This document shows, piece by piece, positions 1-7,374 of a DNA stretch of 26,142 nucleotides (the first letter of the stretch is position 1; every line of letters starts with the position of its first letter). The notes below the pieces were generated by a model. That model did not search any database, was not told where the DNA came from, and worked only from the letters and a program-made list of their open reading frames with translations. The translations under genes and the position numbers were made by a program. Where the stretch lies: IMG/VR virus record IMGVR_UViG_3300043448_001075, positions 1 through 26,142 of that record; one strand, 5' to 3'. The stretch is from a virus.

Positions 1-254
1 TTGATGGCTACAATGATGATATCATGAGCTATGAACTAAAAGGCGGTGGTGGCACTGACTTTGAAGCCAACTATAACTATATGAAGGAACATGATATTAA
101 CCCTAAGAAGTTCATTATGTTTACTGATGGATATCCTTTTGGATCATGGGGTGATGAGAACTATTGCGATACCTTGTTTATTATACATGGTAACACCAGT
201 ATTGTTCCTCCATTTGGTGCATATGCTTATTATGAGGAAGAGGCACAAGGCTAA
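1..254 (+). CDS. VWA-like domain protein, C-terminal fragment (5' end outside window)
   Basis: The reading frame is open from the left edge (first full codon at 3) to a TAA at 252-254, giving about 83 visible residues; the true start lies outside the window. A GGGGTDF segment is followed about 30 residues later by FTDGYPFGSWG and then TLFIIHG. This arrangement resembles the C-terminal part of von Willebrand A-like (DUF2201-type, putative metallopeptidase-associated) proteins, where a Thr/Asp near the glycine run and the later D of FTDG help form the metal-ion-dependent adhesion site. T4-like marine phages commonly carry such a protein, often near a MoxR-type AAA+ ATPase, but that partner is not visible here. 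The stop overlaps the next start in a TAATG, so the two are probably translationally coupled. The family assignment is by motif recognition. Confidence 0.65.
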   Translation, partial: DGYNDDIMSYELKGGGGTDFEANYNYMKEHDINPKKFIMFTDGYPFGSWGDENYCDTLFIIHGNTSIVPPFGAYAYYEEEAQG

Positions 255-532
255 TGGCTCTTAAACACGGTAAGCCAAATCCTTTAAATTTGTTGGACTT
301 GCGGCGGGTGCGGTTTCCGGCTCGCCATTTTCATTATACTACTCTTAATAAGTTTAATCCTAACCGTAGTATGAACGTTTCTGATTGGATATATAAAAAT
401 CTTAATGGTAGATATTATGTAGGACAAACTATTATATTAGATAGCACTAACACAATAGCATATGCAACTAAAATTGGCTTTGAAGAAGAAAAAGAAATGA
501 GTTTCTTTTTACTCAGTTATTCAGATTCTTAA
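254..532 (+). CDS. Conserved phage protein of unknown function, 92 aa
   Basis: A 92-aa ORF that starts on the ATG of a TAATG overlap with the preceding gene, with a weak AAGG at 247-250 as ribosome-binding site. It is basic in its N-terminal half (LRRVRFPARH, about residues 15-25) and has a C-terminal part with the look of a small alpha/beta fold (DWIYKNLNGRYYVGQ, then IILDSTN). I see no signal peptide, membrane segment or catalytic motif. Codons 17-25 are unusually GC-rich for this genome and form a strong potential hairpin at 303-326. I do not recognise a function; its position suggests it belongs to the conserved small-gene set of T4-like marine phages. Confidence 0.7.
   Translation: MALKHGKPNPLNLLDLRRVRFPARHFHYTTLNKFNPNRSMNVSDWIYKNLNGRYYVGQTIILDSTNTIAYATKIGFEEEKEMSFFLLSYSDS
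303..326 (+). other. GC-rich potential hairpin inside the 92-aa gene
   Basis: Bases 303-309 can pair with 320-326 (seven pairs, two of them G-U), and 311-313 can pair with 317-319 around a TTT loop, leaving G310 bulged. Twenty-one of the 26 bases at 301-326 are G or C, in a genome whose nearby intergenic DNA is nearly all A/T. It starts 47 bases after the first base of the ATG of the gene that contains it. No U-run follows, so it is not a standard intrinsic terminator. Its role is unknown. Confidence 0.4.
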
Positions 533-582
533 TATATTTTTATTTTTAAAGATATATATAGTACAACTTGTGGAGGAGAAAT
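533..582 (+). promoter_or_regulatory. AT-rich gap with strong ribosome-binding site
   Basis: This 50-base gap is the only real intergenic space on the + strand side. It is almost entirely A/T and includes TATATATAG at 552-560, which faintly resembles T4-type late promoter boxes (TATAAATA) but does not match them. A strong Shine-Dalgarno sequence, GGAGGAG at 572-578, sits 4 bases before the ATG at 583 and fixes that start. The ribosome-binding site is clear; the promoter is only a guess. Confidence 0.45.
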
Positions 583-804
583 ATGCCTACAAAAATGATC
601 CCTGAAAAAGAACCAGAAGAACAACAACAACAACAATCACAAGACGATTTTAATATCAATGATCTTAATGCATTAAAACAGATTATTGAAATAACAAATA
701 GTCGAGGTTCATATAAAGCCAATGAAATGGAAGCGGTTGGCCGTGTCTATAACAAATTGGCAAGATTTTTAGATCAAACTAATAAAGGTCAAAATAATGA
801 GTAA
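583..804 (+). CDS. Hypothetical phage protein, 73 aa, glutamine-rich N-terminus
   Basis: A 73-aa ORF. I chose the ATG at 583 over an in-frame TTG at 568 because GGAGGAG (572-578) lies just before 583 and would be inside the longer version. The N-terminal part is hydrophilic, with a run of six glutamines encoded mostly by CAA triplets (around 619-636). The remainder is predicted-helix-like and rich in Asn, Lys and Glu, with no cysteine. No known domain is recognised. The last codons overlap the next gene by eight bases (ATGAGTAA), indicating coupled translation. Confidence 0.65.
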   Translation: MPTKMIPEKEPEEQQQQQSQDDFNINDLNALKQIIEITNSRGSYKANEMEAVGRVYNKLARFLDQTNKGQNNE

Positions 805-1408
805 TATGAAACATGTGGGAAGGTTCCTTACCAACGGCAGAAAATGCTTAGTTGCCTATAGAACTTTACCAGGTGATGCTTATAACTGTCTTGTTATTCC
901 TACAGAAGCAGTAGAAGACAGTTATCATGATGCCTTAATCAATCTTGTTGAATCTAATGCAGCACAAAGTTCATATGAATTTGCAGAAATATTGGCAAGA
1001 AATACATTTCCAGATGGTAGTGTCATGTTGGCCAGTTTACACAAATTAGGTAAACTTATCAAAGTAGCTACAGATCAAATTGAAATGATTCCTAATACCC
1101 AACAAAAAATAAGATTAGACGAACTAAACTTGATGATAGCAGAACAGCGTGGTATTGCCGTTGATGACTTAGCATTAAATGATCCCAATGCTGTACCAAG
1201 AAAAGATGTAGAAGTTCAAGAAATTGCTAAGGTACAAGAAATTTTACCTCCAATTGAACCTATTGAACAAAAAACATTAAGTATTGAAGAACAAGCTACA
1301 AGATTACGCGGACAAGCAGATAAGTTAAGTAAAGAAGCAGCCGCATTACGTAGACAGGCAGAAGATCTTGTCCCGACTAAAAAAAATGTTCGTACGAAAA
1401 CTAAGTAA
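797..1408 (+). CDS. Conserved T4-like phage protein of unknown function, 203 aa
   Basis: A 203-aa ORF starting inside the end of the previous gene, with AAAGG at 784-788 eight bases before the ATG; an alternative start is the fourth codon (806). The N-terminal two thirds looks like a folded, well-conserved domain (HVGRFLTNGRKCLVAY, then NLVESNAAQSSYEFAE and RNTFPDGSVMLASLH). The C-terminal 45 residues are charged and Ala/Gln/Arg-rich with heptad-like spacing (QATRLRGQADKL), suggesting a coiled coil, and end in a lysine-rich tail. I believe homologues occur in other marine T4-like phages, but I cannot assign a function. It overlaps the next gene by 23 bases. Confidence 0.7.
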   Translation: MSNMKHVGRFLTNGRKCLVAYRTLPGDAYNCLVIPTEAVEDSYHDALINLVESNAAQSSYEFAEILARNTFPDGSVMLASLHKLGKLIKVATDQIEMIPNTQQKIRLDELNLMIAEQRGIAVDDLALNDPNAVPRKDVEVQEIAKVQEILPPIEPIEQKTLSIEEQATRLRGQADKLSKEAAALRRQAEDLVPTKKNVRTKTK

Positions 1409-1703
1409 AGACGTAATTGAAAGTTGGCCTGAAATATTTGAAGATGTTAACTTGAATGTTGTGCCTATTAGATATCTTTGTAGCATTAATGTAAAATTTA
1501 AAGATAAAAGGGTTTGGAGCATTGCTATCAAACCCGAACATAGAAAAGATCATTGGCAACTAATAGAAAATAATATACATGAAATTGTGATGAACTATAA
1601 AAATCACATTGATAGTATTGACTTCAAATTAGATGCAGAAAGAATTAAACGTGATGTAACGAAAGAAACTAATAAATTTTTACGTAAACGAAAGCTAACA
1701 TGA
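1386..1703 (+). CDS. Conserved phage protein of unknown function, 105 aa
   Basis: A 105-aa basic protein. The ATG at 1386 is preferred to an upstream in-frame TTG at 1368 because it is a standard start. It contains an alternating strand-like segment (SINVKFKDKRVWSIAI, about residues 33-48), then a long charged helical C-terminus ending KFLRKRKLT. No enzymatic motif, signal peptide or membrane segment is visible. It starts 23 bases inside the previous gene and ends in ATGA overlapping the start of thyX, so it is part of the same compact + strand operon. Function unknown. Confidence 0.65.
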   Translation: MFVRKLSKDVIESWPEIFEDVNLNVVPIRYLCSINVKFKDKRVWSIAIKPEHRKDHWQLIENNIHEIVMNYKNHIDSIDFKLDAERIKRDVTKETNKFLRKRKLT

Positions 1704-2374
1704 ATGTTAAACTTATCTCCTACTCCCAACCCACTGAGGAATTTAGATCTAACGGTATCGAGGATGCGCAGGACCTTGTTGCTTTCTGCGCCCGTGTCTC
1801 CAATCCAAGCAATCAGCTCAACACGGAGACAAGCGAACGACTCATCAAATACTTGGTTAAGCACCAACACTGGAGCCCACTGGAAATGGTCAGTGCCTGT
1901 GTCGAAATCACAACCACAAGAGACATTGCCCGACAAATACTCAGACACAGAAGTTTTAGTTTCCAAGAGTTCAGCCAGCGATACGCTGACCCTACTAAAG
2001 ACCTCTCGTTCGTATTTAGAGAAGCCCGTTTGCAGGACACCAAAAATAGACAAAACAGTATTGAACTCGATGCTACCATTGAACATAGTATACTCAGAGA
2101 ACAGTGGATTCAACAACAAGAAGAAGTCATTAAGGCCGCTAGAAAAGCCTACACTTGGGCTATTAATAACGGCATAGCAAAAGAGCAGGCTCGTGCTGTA
2201 TTACCTGAGGGTATTATGGAAAGTAAACTATATATGAATGGTACACTGCGTAGTTGGATACACTACATTGAACTACGCAGTGCTAATGGCACACAATTAG
2301 AACATCAGGAAATTGCTAAGATTTCTGCTCAAGTAATAGCCAAAGTATTTCCACTAGTTTCAGATATTACATAA
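1700..2374 (+). CDS. thyX: FAD-dependent thymidylate synthase ThyX
   Basis: A 224-aa protein, the usual size for ThyX. It carries the signature RHRSFSFQEFSQR at residues 82-94, matching RHRX7S with the final Ser at 92 that polarises dUMP. The enzyme methylates dUMP to dTMP using methylenetetrahydrofolate, FAD and NADPH, and phages use it to supply thymidine nucleotides for replication. The C-terminal region (KEQARAVLPEG, then RSWIHYIELR) also fits the family. The start overlaps the preceding stop in ATGA. The first half of the gene is distinctly richer in GC than the accessory block (about 52% in 1741-1800). Its 3' end overlaps the convergent rSAM gene by 46 bases. Confidence 0.95.
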   Translation: MNVKLISYSQPTEEFRSNGIEDAQDLVAFCARVSNPSNQLNTETSERLIKYLVKHQHWSPLEMVSACVEITTTRDIARQILRHRSFSFQEFSQRYADPTKDLSFVFREARLQDTKNRQNSIELDATIEHSILREQWIQQQEEVIKAARKAYTWAINNGIAKEQARAVLPEGIMESKLYMNGTLRSWIHYIELRSANGTQLEHQEIAKISAQVIAKVFPLVSDIT

Positions 2375-3531
2375 CTTTTATCACCTGGCCATAATGGCAG
2401 CTGAGTTCCTGGAGCCCTTTTAGGTATTTTACTATCTGCACTACTAACACAACTAGGACTTGAACAAGGTTTTGGACTGTCATATAATTGAAAACCTGTT
2501 TCAATATTTCCAATAGGCTTATCATAACAACTATAACTACGTTTGATGCTGCCATCAGGCTCTCTAATAATTATTCCTCTATAGCCGCTACTACATTCCC
2601 AACCATCAAACTTATTAAAGTTAAAGGCATTAAATCGTTCTGCCTGATCCATATACCAAATTTTATTTTTAGAATCAACAAACTCTACTTGAAAATGTTG
2701 TGGTATTTTATTATGTTCTTGTTTAAAAATAGGATCTGGAGTTTTAAAAAATTTAGGCTCTGGTCTTGTAACTTTTTTAGATCGTGTTGATTTATCCTCA
2801 GTATAAGCTCTTTGAGGCATTCCATTATGCAGTTTAGCCAGCATTTCCTTAGTATACCCTTCAACCACTCTACTGGCTGTTGGATCACTCTGTGGTTTTA
2901 ATGTTACATTAATACCTTGATTATGGAAAAATAAAGCATTATCAAAATCTCTATCAAACCATTCAGGAACCATAACCATATTAATAGTAATTTGTACATC
3001 ATGTTCTTGGCATAATATAAGTTTATCTGCAAATTCCTGCATTTTTTCTTTTGTATTCACATGCTCTGTGTGTAGACTTGCTGTAATACTTGCCCTATGA
3101 AATTTACTTACAGCAGGACAATATTTTTCCTCAAACCATTTAATTGGTCTACTCATATTACTGGTCATATGAACACTTGTGTAGTTGGTATTTTTTACAT
3201 CATCATTTAAGTATGCAAGTATGTCTGTATATCCTGGATGGAATGTTGGCTCACCGCCACTTAAACTAAAATGAAAGCTGTTAAAATTTCTATCTCTTGC
3301 TTGCCTTTTTATTTCATCAATAGTTTTAAGACAAAGCTCAGTTGGTCTATGATCTTTTGTATCACTACGAGCGTATGGCCAACAATAACTACATCTGTAA
3401 TTACAATATCTTCCTAATAACCAACTTACTGTAAAAAGATCTTTATACAACATTGTCCTTTGACCTACCCGTACAATATCATCATAAGGGATAGCAGTAA
3501 AATCATAAGCACTCCAACTAAGTTCACTCAT
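2329..3531 (-). CDS. Radical SAM protein with C-terminal twitch/SPASM-like domain, 400 aa
   Basis: A radical SAM enzyme that would cleave S-adenosylmethionine at a [4Fe-4S] cluster to make a 5'-deoxyadenosyl radical. The cluster ligands are C43, C47 and C50 in CNYRCSYC, and the SAM-binding GGEP is at 92-95. After the core, at about residues 290-370, comes a region with C313, C335, C356 and C361 (WECSSGYRG, SYSCYDKPIG), resembling a shortened SPASM/twitch domain that could bind an auxiliary Fe-S cluster. The same arrangement is found, but split into two genes, at 8657-9690. It begins inside the end of the upstream dehydrogenase gene through ATGAGTGA (8-base overlap), and its 3' end runs 46 bases into convergent thyX. 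It is the last gene of the - strand run. Substrate unknown. Confidence 0.9.
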   Translation of the reverse strand: MSELSWSAYDFTAIPYDDIVRVGQRTMLYKDLFTVSWLLGRYCNYRCSYCWPYARSDTKDHRPTELCLKTIDEIKRQARDRNFNSFHFSLSGGEPTFHPGYTDILAYLNDDVKNTNYTSVHMTSNMSRPIKWFEEKYCPAVSKFHRASITASLHTEHVNTKEKMQEFADKLILCQEHDVQITINMVMVPEWFDRDFDNALFFHNQGINVTLKPQSDPTASRVVEGYTKEMLAKLHNGMPQRAYTEDKSTRSKKVTRPEPKFFKTPDPIFKQEHNKIPQHFQVEFVDSKNKIWYMDQAERFNAFNFNKFDGWECSSGYRGIIIREPDGSIKRSYSCYDKPIGNIETGFQLYDSPKPCSSPSCVSSADSKIPKRAPGTQLPLWPGDKSYVISETSGNTLAIT

Positions 3532-4087
3532 AATTCACCTGCATGGGATCTATACTTATTTCATTAATACATATGTCTTTTGGTTGATCTATCAACCATT
3601 TAATATATGCTGCTGCACGTTCAATTGGCATACATTTCCTTGTTGGATGTTTATCTTGTACATTACTTAGCGAACCAAAGCTGATTAGACTAATTTTTGG
3701 GCCATTACTCCATACTCCGTTTAAACCAAGAGTATTACAATAATCACGCAATGCTTTCTTTTCTGCATTATACAACCAAGCTCCACCCTTTTTGACTCTA
3801 TCAGTTGTAGATCCTATACATATTATATGCACTTTATGATTATTATCTATGCAAAACTTATAAATTTGATCCAATAATACTGTTTGATTAAACTTGTATA
3901 AAGCACTACAATTAATTATAGTATCAAAATTTCTAATAAGTGTAACAAATTTTTTTTGATCTTCTTGACGTGTTAAATCATATCCAGAAGATCTGCTTGC
4001 AAAAAATGCTTTCGGGTACAGTGTAAATAATTCTTTAGCTAACCCATAATTTTTATTACCTGCTACAAGAATATTAGATCCAGTCAT
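3524..4087 (-). CDS. Short-chain dehydrogenase-like (SDR) NAD(P)-binding protein, 187 aa
   Basis: A 187-aa protein with features of a short-chain dehydrogenase. There is an N-terminal beta strand and glycine-containing turn (ILVAGNKNYG, residues 6-15), a strand with NCSA at 59-62, a candidate catalytic Ser in CIGSTTDR (S93), and a Y-x3-K pair at Y106 and K110 (YNAEKKA). The nucleotide-binding loop lacks the standard TGxxxGxG spacing, and the protein is shorter than typical SDRs (about 250 aa), so cofactor use is uncertain. A role in reducing or epimerising a sugar or other small molecule is inference from the glycosyltransferase and rSAM neighbours. It overlaps the upstream rSAM gene by 14 bases and the downstream one by 8. 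Confidence 0.7.
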   Translation of the reverse strand: MTGSNILVAGNKNYGLAKELFTLYPKAFFASRSSGYDLTRQEDQKKFVTLIRNFDTIINCSALYKFNQTVLLDQIYKFCIDNNHKVHIICIGSTTDRVKKGGAWLYNAEKKALRDYCNTLGLNGVWSNGPKISLISFGSLSNVQDKHPTRKCMPIERAAAYIKWLIDQPKDICINEISIDPMQVNYE

Positions 4088-5246
4088 TAAATTCCTTCAA
4101 ATTATCTAAAATAGACTCTTGTCTACTATTATCCAAAGCATTTGTATACTCTTTAAACTTATCCCAATACTTTTGATTCCAATCTTCAGCAAACATATAA
4201 TCAATTATACCTTGTACTTTGCTAATTTTTAAATAAGGTAAAAGACGTTGTTTAGCTTGTTCTTTTAAAGGCAAAGGTAATGCTCGTATATTCAAATGTT
4301 CTGGATGATTTAAAATATTAAAATATATATTTTTAATTTGATTTTGACTGAGATAATCTAAAAATTTATCTATATATAAAATATTATATACTTGCACAGT
4401 ATTATGAACTTGCAATTCAAAGTTACCCTGTTGCTCAAGCTCCTTAAATTTAAGTAAATTTTTCTCAACAAGACTCCACCCCGTAGGATACCTTATATAC
4501 CTATTTAAATCTCCAATTGCATCAATACTTGCATTGATTTTAACTTTTTTAAAGTGTTGCCAATAATCCACAAGTTTTTTAGGTAAATTAGTGCAATTAG
4601 TATTATATTTCAAACTTATACCTTTAGCTAAACCTAACTCAATAAGTTTATCAAATAATTTATATTGACTAATGGCTAAAGTTGGTTCCCCTCCCGTTAA
4701 ATATATTTCTTGGATACTTTTAGCAAATAATAACAAATTCTCAGCCACTTTATCGTCATCTGGCCATTTCATTGTGGATAAAAATATTTTTTCCATATCA
4801 GGTAATGTTTTTTCAATTAAATGCCATTCATCAACCCATTGATTACTTGCATATGGATTGCACATTCTGCACTTTAAATTACACAAATTACCTAATCTAA
4901 TATCTACATACTTAATATTTAAAGGCGGTGTTATGGATTCCTCATAGTCAAACATCCATTTATCATTCCAACTTTGTCTGGCAGACTTAATTCCTATATC
5001 CTCTTCTCTAAAACATCTAACACACATATCTGGTTTTTCATTATTCAAAAACTGAGTTCTTATTGTTTTTAATGTTTGGCTATTCCAAAAATTTACAGCA
5101 TCTTTGTCTGTAATATGATAGGGCTTACCGTTATCTCTTAAAATTTGATTTTTACCTGGTGTACTATTGCAGCATACTCTTAATGAACCGCTTGCATTAG
5201 TAGCTAAATGCATCCATGGCAAAATACAAAATGTTTTATTACTCAT
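4074..5246 (-). CDS. Radical SAM protein with N-terminal twitch-like domain, 390 aa
   Basis: This belongs to the unusual group in which a cysteine-rich twitch/SPASM-like domain precedes the radical SAM core. The N-terminal domain has C7 in FCILPW, the pair C25-C26 after a glycine turn, and C75/C78 in NEKPDMCVRC. The core cluster motif CNLKCRMC is C122, C126 and C129, and GGEP is at 185-188. The N-terminal cysteines probably hold an auxiliary Fe-S cluster; that is inference from SPASM/twitch proteins. The C-terminal 100 residues are helical and contain no cysteine. It starts at ATGAGTAA overlapping the oxygenase gene's stop. The same opening pattern recurs in the genes at 7375, 9683, 12198, 13463 and 14857, pointing to repeated duplication. 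Substrate unknown. Confidence 0.9.
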   Translation of the reverse strand: MSNKTFCILPWMHLATNASGSLRVCCNSTPGKNQILRDNGKPYHITDKDAVNFWNSQTLKTIRTQFLNNEKPDMCVRCFREEDIGIKSARQSWNDKWMFDYEESITPPLNIKYVDIRLGNLCNLKCRMCNPYASNQWVDEWHLIEKTLPDMEKIFLSTMKWPDDDKVAENLLLFAKSIQEIYLTGGEPTLAISQYKLFDKLIELGLAKGISLKYNTNCTNLPKKLVDYWQHFKKVKINASIDAIGDLNRYIRYPTGWSLVEKNLLKFKELEQQGNFELQVHNTVQVYNILYIDKFLDYLSQNQIKNIYFNILNHPEHLNIRALPLPLKEQAKQRLLPYLKISKVQGIIDYMFAEDWNQKYWDKFKEYTNALDNSRQESILDNLKEFNDWI

Positions 5247-5979
5247 AATTTAATTGCTTTAATAAATTGTCATAGCTTCTACATATAATTCTATTGAATT
5301 CATCTTTGGCTGCTCCATGTATTATCATATGTATACGTGGTTCAGTTCCTAAATGCCTGACACAATGATACCTACCTATATCAATTGCCCTAACATCTCC
5401 AGGACTCCAAGGTATCATTCCGCCATCTTCCATTATAAATTCGACTCCATGTGGATTATTTAATGCTACGTTATATGCAGCTAACTTTCTTATCTCAAAA
5501 TCTTTATGAGGCATAATATACCCATTAGGTTCTAATAACATATATCTTACCCGATCATACCTCGCAAAAGGAAATACTTCTTTGAGCCAAGATATAGTAA
5601 TAGGCACTTTATCTTTAATCTCTGTCCAATCGTATTTAGGTTTTTCAGTAAAATTATATTCTTCTGCATTCCAATCATTAGTTGTGTGTTTGTTATAACC
5701 ATGTATAACTAAACTTCGCCATCCGCTACTATGGTTTTCTCTATGCTTTATAAAATCATCAATTAAATTATGTGCTTCTACATACATTTCTTTATAAGGT
5801 ATGTCTATATCTAATTTTAGACTTGGACAATTACTTTCCAACTCTATCCATTTAGAATATTGCATCATTAAATTATTACTTGTATTCCAGTCATTAAAGT
5901 GCTTAGGAGGTTGATTGATACTGCTGTAATGATCATATGAATACCACTTAGAAGCGAATTCAATTATTTTTTGATCCAT
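5239..5979 (-). CDS. Aspartyl/asparaginyl beta-hydroxylase-like Fe(II)/2-oxoglutarate oxygenase, 246 aa
   Basis: A 246-aa protein whose C-terminal 110 residues match the aspartyl/asparaginyl beta-hydroxylase family. Candidate metal ligands are H158 (with D160, in PHKD) and H205 (in HCVRH), and the 2-oxoglutarate-binding arginine is R215 (EPRIHMI). The H158-H205 and H205-R215 spacings (47 and 10) are close to those I recall for human AspH. The strand LNNPHGVEF and turn PGDVRAID lie between, as expected for a double-stranded beta-helix. Such enzymes hydroxylate Asp, Asn or Pro residues or small molecules. The N-terminal 125 residues are not recognised. It sits between the 469-aa unknown (16-base overlap) and an rSAM gene (8-base overlap), so it may act on the same product. 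Confidence 0.82.
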   Translation of the reverse strand: MDQKIIEFASKWYSYDHYSSINQPPKHFNDWNTSNNLMMQYSKWIELESNCPSLKLDIDIPYKEMYVEAHNLIDDFIKHRENHSSGWRSLVIHGYNKHTTNDWNAEEYNFTEKPKYDWTEIKDKVPITISWLKEVFPFARYDRVRYMLLEPNGYIMPHKDFEIRKLAAYNVALNNPHGVEFIMEDGGMIPWSPGDVRAIDIGRYHCVRHLGTEPRIHMIIHGAAKDEFNRIICRSYDNLLKQLNYE

Positions 5980-7373
5980 GGTAATATGTCTAACTCTTTA
6001 GTTTTTTGCAAATAAATTTCTGGTTTCGAGAGAATTTCTTTAGGTGTATTACCTAACCATGACATATTAATACCTGGTCTGGTATTGTTTATATAAATTC
6101 TTTCTGCTCCCTTTACTGCCAATTTTTCTAACAAATCTCTTTCTATAGCATATCTACTTTCAGAATTGTATAACCAAGAAGATCCATGATAATGAAATAT
6201 ATTAGATAAGTGCAAAAATACATTATCTTGTTGATCAAACCAATCTAAACACCAAGAAATATCTTGATAAAATATATTTTTATTATGAAACCTAAATTCT
6301 AACTTTGGCCATACATTTTCAATAAAATCATTTAGGTCTGAAGTTTTACGCCAATAGTCTAATTGTTTATTAAAGATGTCTAAATTTGAAGTAGCTTTCA
6401 TAATCTTTAAAATTTCATCAGTTGGGTCAATATGTTTACATACATCATAAAAATCTTTTTTGATATCTTTAAAATTAGATTTAGATGATATATAAGTTTT
6501 TTGTATCTTCAATGCTAAAGGGCTTGCATCAAAAACAATCACTTTATTACCAGGTTTTAATTTACACCTCCATGAAATCAATAAAGGAGTAATACCTCCT
6601 GCGGTACACATAACTCCTTTAAATCCGTTTTCAGGTAATCTTATTTGTTCATAAGTTTCAGTATTAGCAGCAAAATGAAGATAAAATTGATTATCATCTA
6701 TAATATTACCCCATTTAGTAAATGTATCACTTACTTCAGGATATATATAGTATTTTGATCTACGCAAATCTTGGTTAAAACTTTTTATTTCACTATACTC
6801 AATAGCTTTTTTAATAATGTTCCACCCAAATTTTCTGCCAATATAACTTTTACTAACAATACCTTGATTAATCCAATGTGGTGTATAATCATCATGCCAA
6901 TTTTCTTCACTTCTATAAGGTTGAATAGTTTCCCATGTGACTCCACGATGTTCAAACCCTATTTCAGGTTTATTTACTGATTGCCACCAAGTTATATTTA
7001 CTACAAAACATTGATGGTGTAATTCGTAAAATTGATCCTTTTTATCTAAAATATGTCCTAATATAGTAAAATTTGGATTATCATCTATATATTTTACTAA
7101 GCTATCTATAAAATTTGATCTTTCACTTAAATTATTACCAATAGCAACTACAATTAAATATTTTACATTATTATCAGCAGCCCAATGTAATATATTGTTA
7201 GGATCATTATCTATATGAATTTTTACAGGATAATAAGAAAGTTCTTGTACCCAAAATTCTGTAATATTTTGACTGAAGGTTAGAGCAGTTTGGTTTTTAA
7301 TCCTATTAGATATATCATACCAACCAATCGCTAAATTTTTTTCTCTATACTTTTCTTTAGAATAAAACTGCAT
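5964..7373 (-). CDS. Two-part protein of unknown function with possible glycosyltransferase-like and SAM-binding halves, 469 aa
   Basis: I do not recognise this protein as a whole. The N-terminal half (about 1-200) has a hydrophobic strand KYLIVVAIGNN, then TILGHILDKKDQFYELH and QCFVVN. This resembles a GT-A-like glycosyltransferase fold without a classic DxD. The C-terminal half has VMCTAGGITPLLISW (254-268) followed by KVIVFDASPLAL (277-288). That looks like motif I and the acidic end of strand 2 of a class I SAM-dependent methyltransferase, although the glycine spacing is atypical. The end is Trp/Tyr-rich (NIFHYHGSSWLYNSES). No cysteine cluster or membrane segment is seen. It lies between an rSAM gene (one-base gap) and the oxygenase gene (16-base overlap). 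Both half-domain calls are tentative. Confidence 0.6.
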   Translation of the reverse strand: MQFYSKEKYREKNLAIGWYDISNRIKNQTALTFSQNITEFWVQELSYYPVKIHIDNDPNNILHWAADNNVKYLIVVAIGNNLSERSNFIDSLVKYIDDNPNFTILGHILDKKDQFYELHHQCFVVNITWWQSVNKPEIGFEHRGVTWETIQPYRSEENWHDDYTPHWINQGIVSKSYIGRKFGWNIIKKAIEYSEIKSFNQDLRRSKYYIYPEVSDTFTKWGNIIDDNQFYLHFAANTETYEQIRLPENGFKGVMCTAGGITPLLISWRCKLKPGNKVIVFDASPLALKIQKTYISSKSNFKDIKKDFYDVCKHIDPTDEILKIMKATSNLDIFNKQLDYWRKTSDLNDFIENVWPKLEFRFHNKNIFYQDISWCLDWFDQQDNVFLHLSNIFHYHGSSWLYNSESRYAIERDLLEKLAVKGAERIYINNTRPGINMSWLGNTPKEILSKPEIYLQKTKELDILPWIKK

Positions 7374-7374
7374 A

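Noticed and set aside
533-582. T4 late promoter
   Set aside because: TATATATAG does not match TATAAATA, and AT-rich DNA gives such strings often. I list it only as an AT-rich gap.
1604-2119. Long - strand ORF opposite thyX and the 105-aa gene
   Set aside because: It overlaps thyX, whose RHRX7S signature is clear, and its translation shows no recognisable domain.
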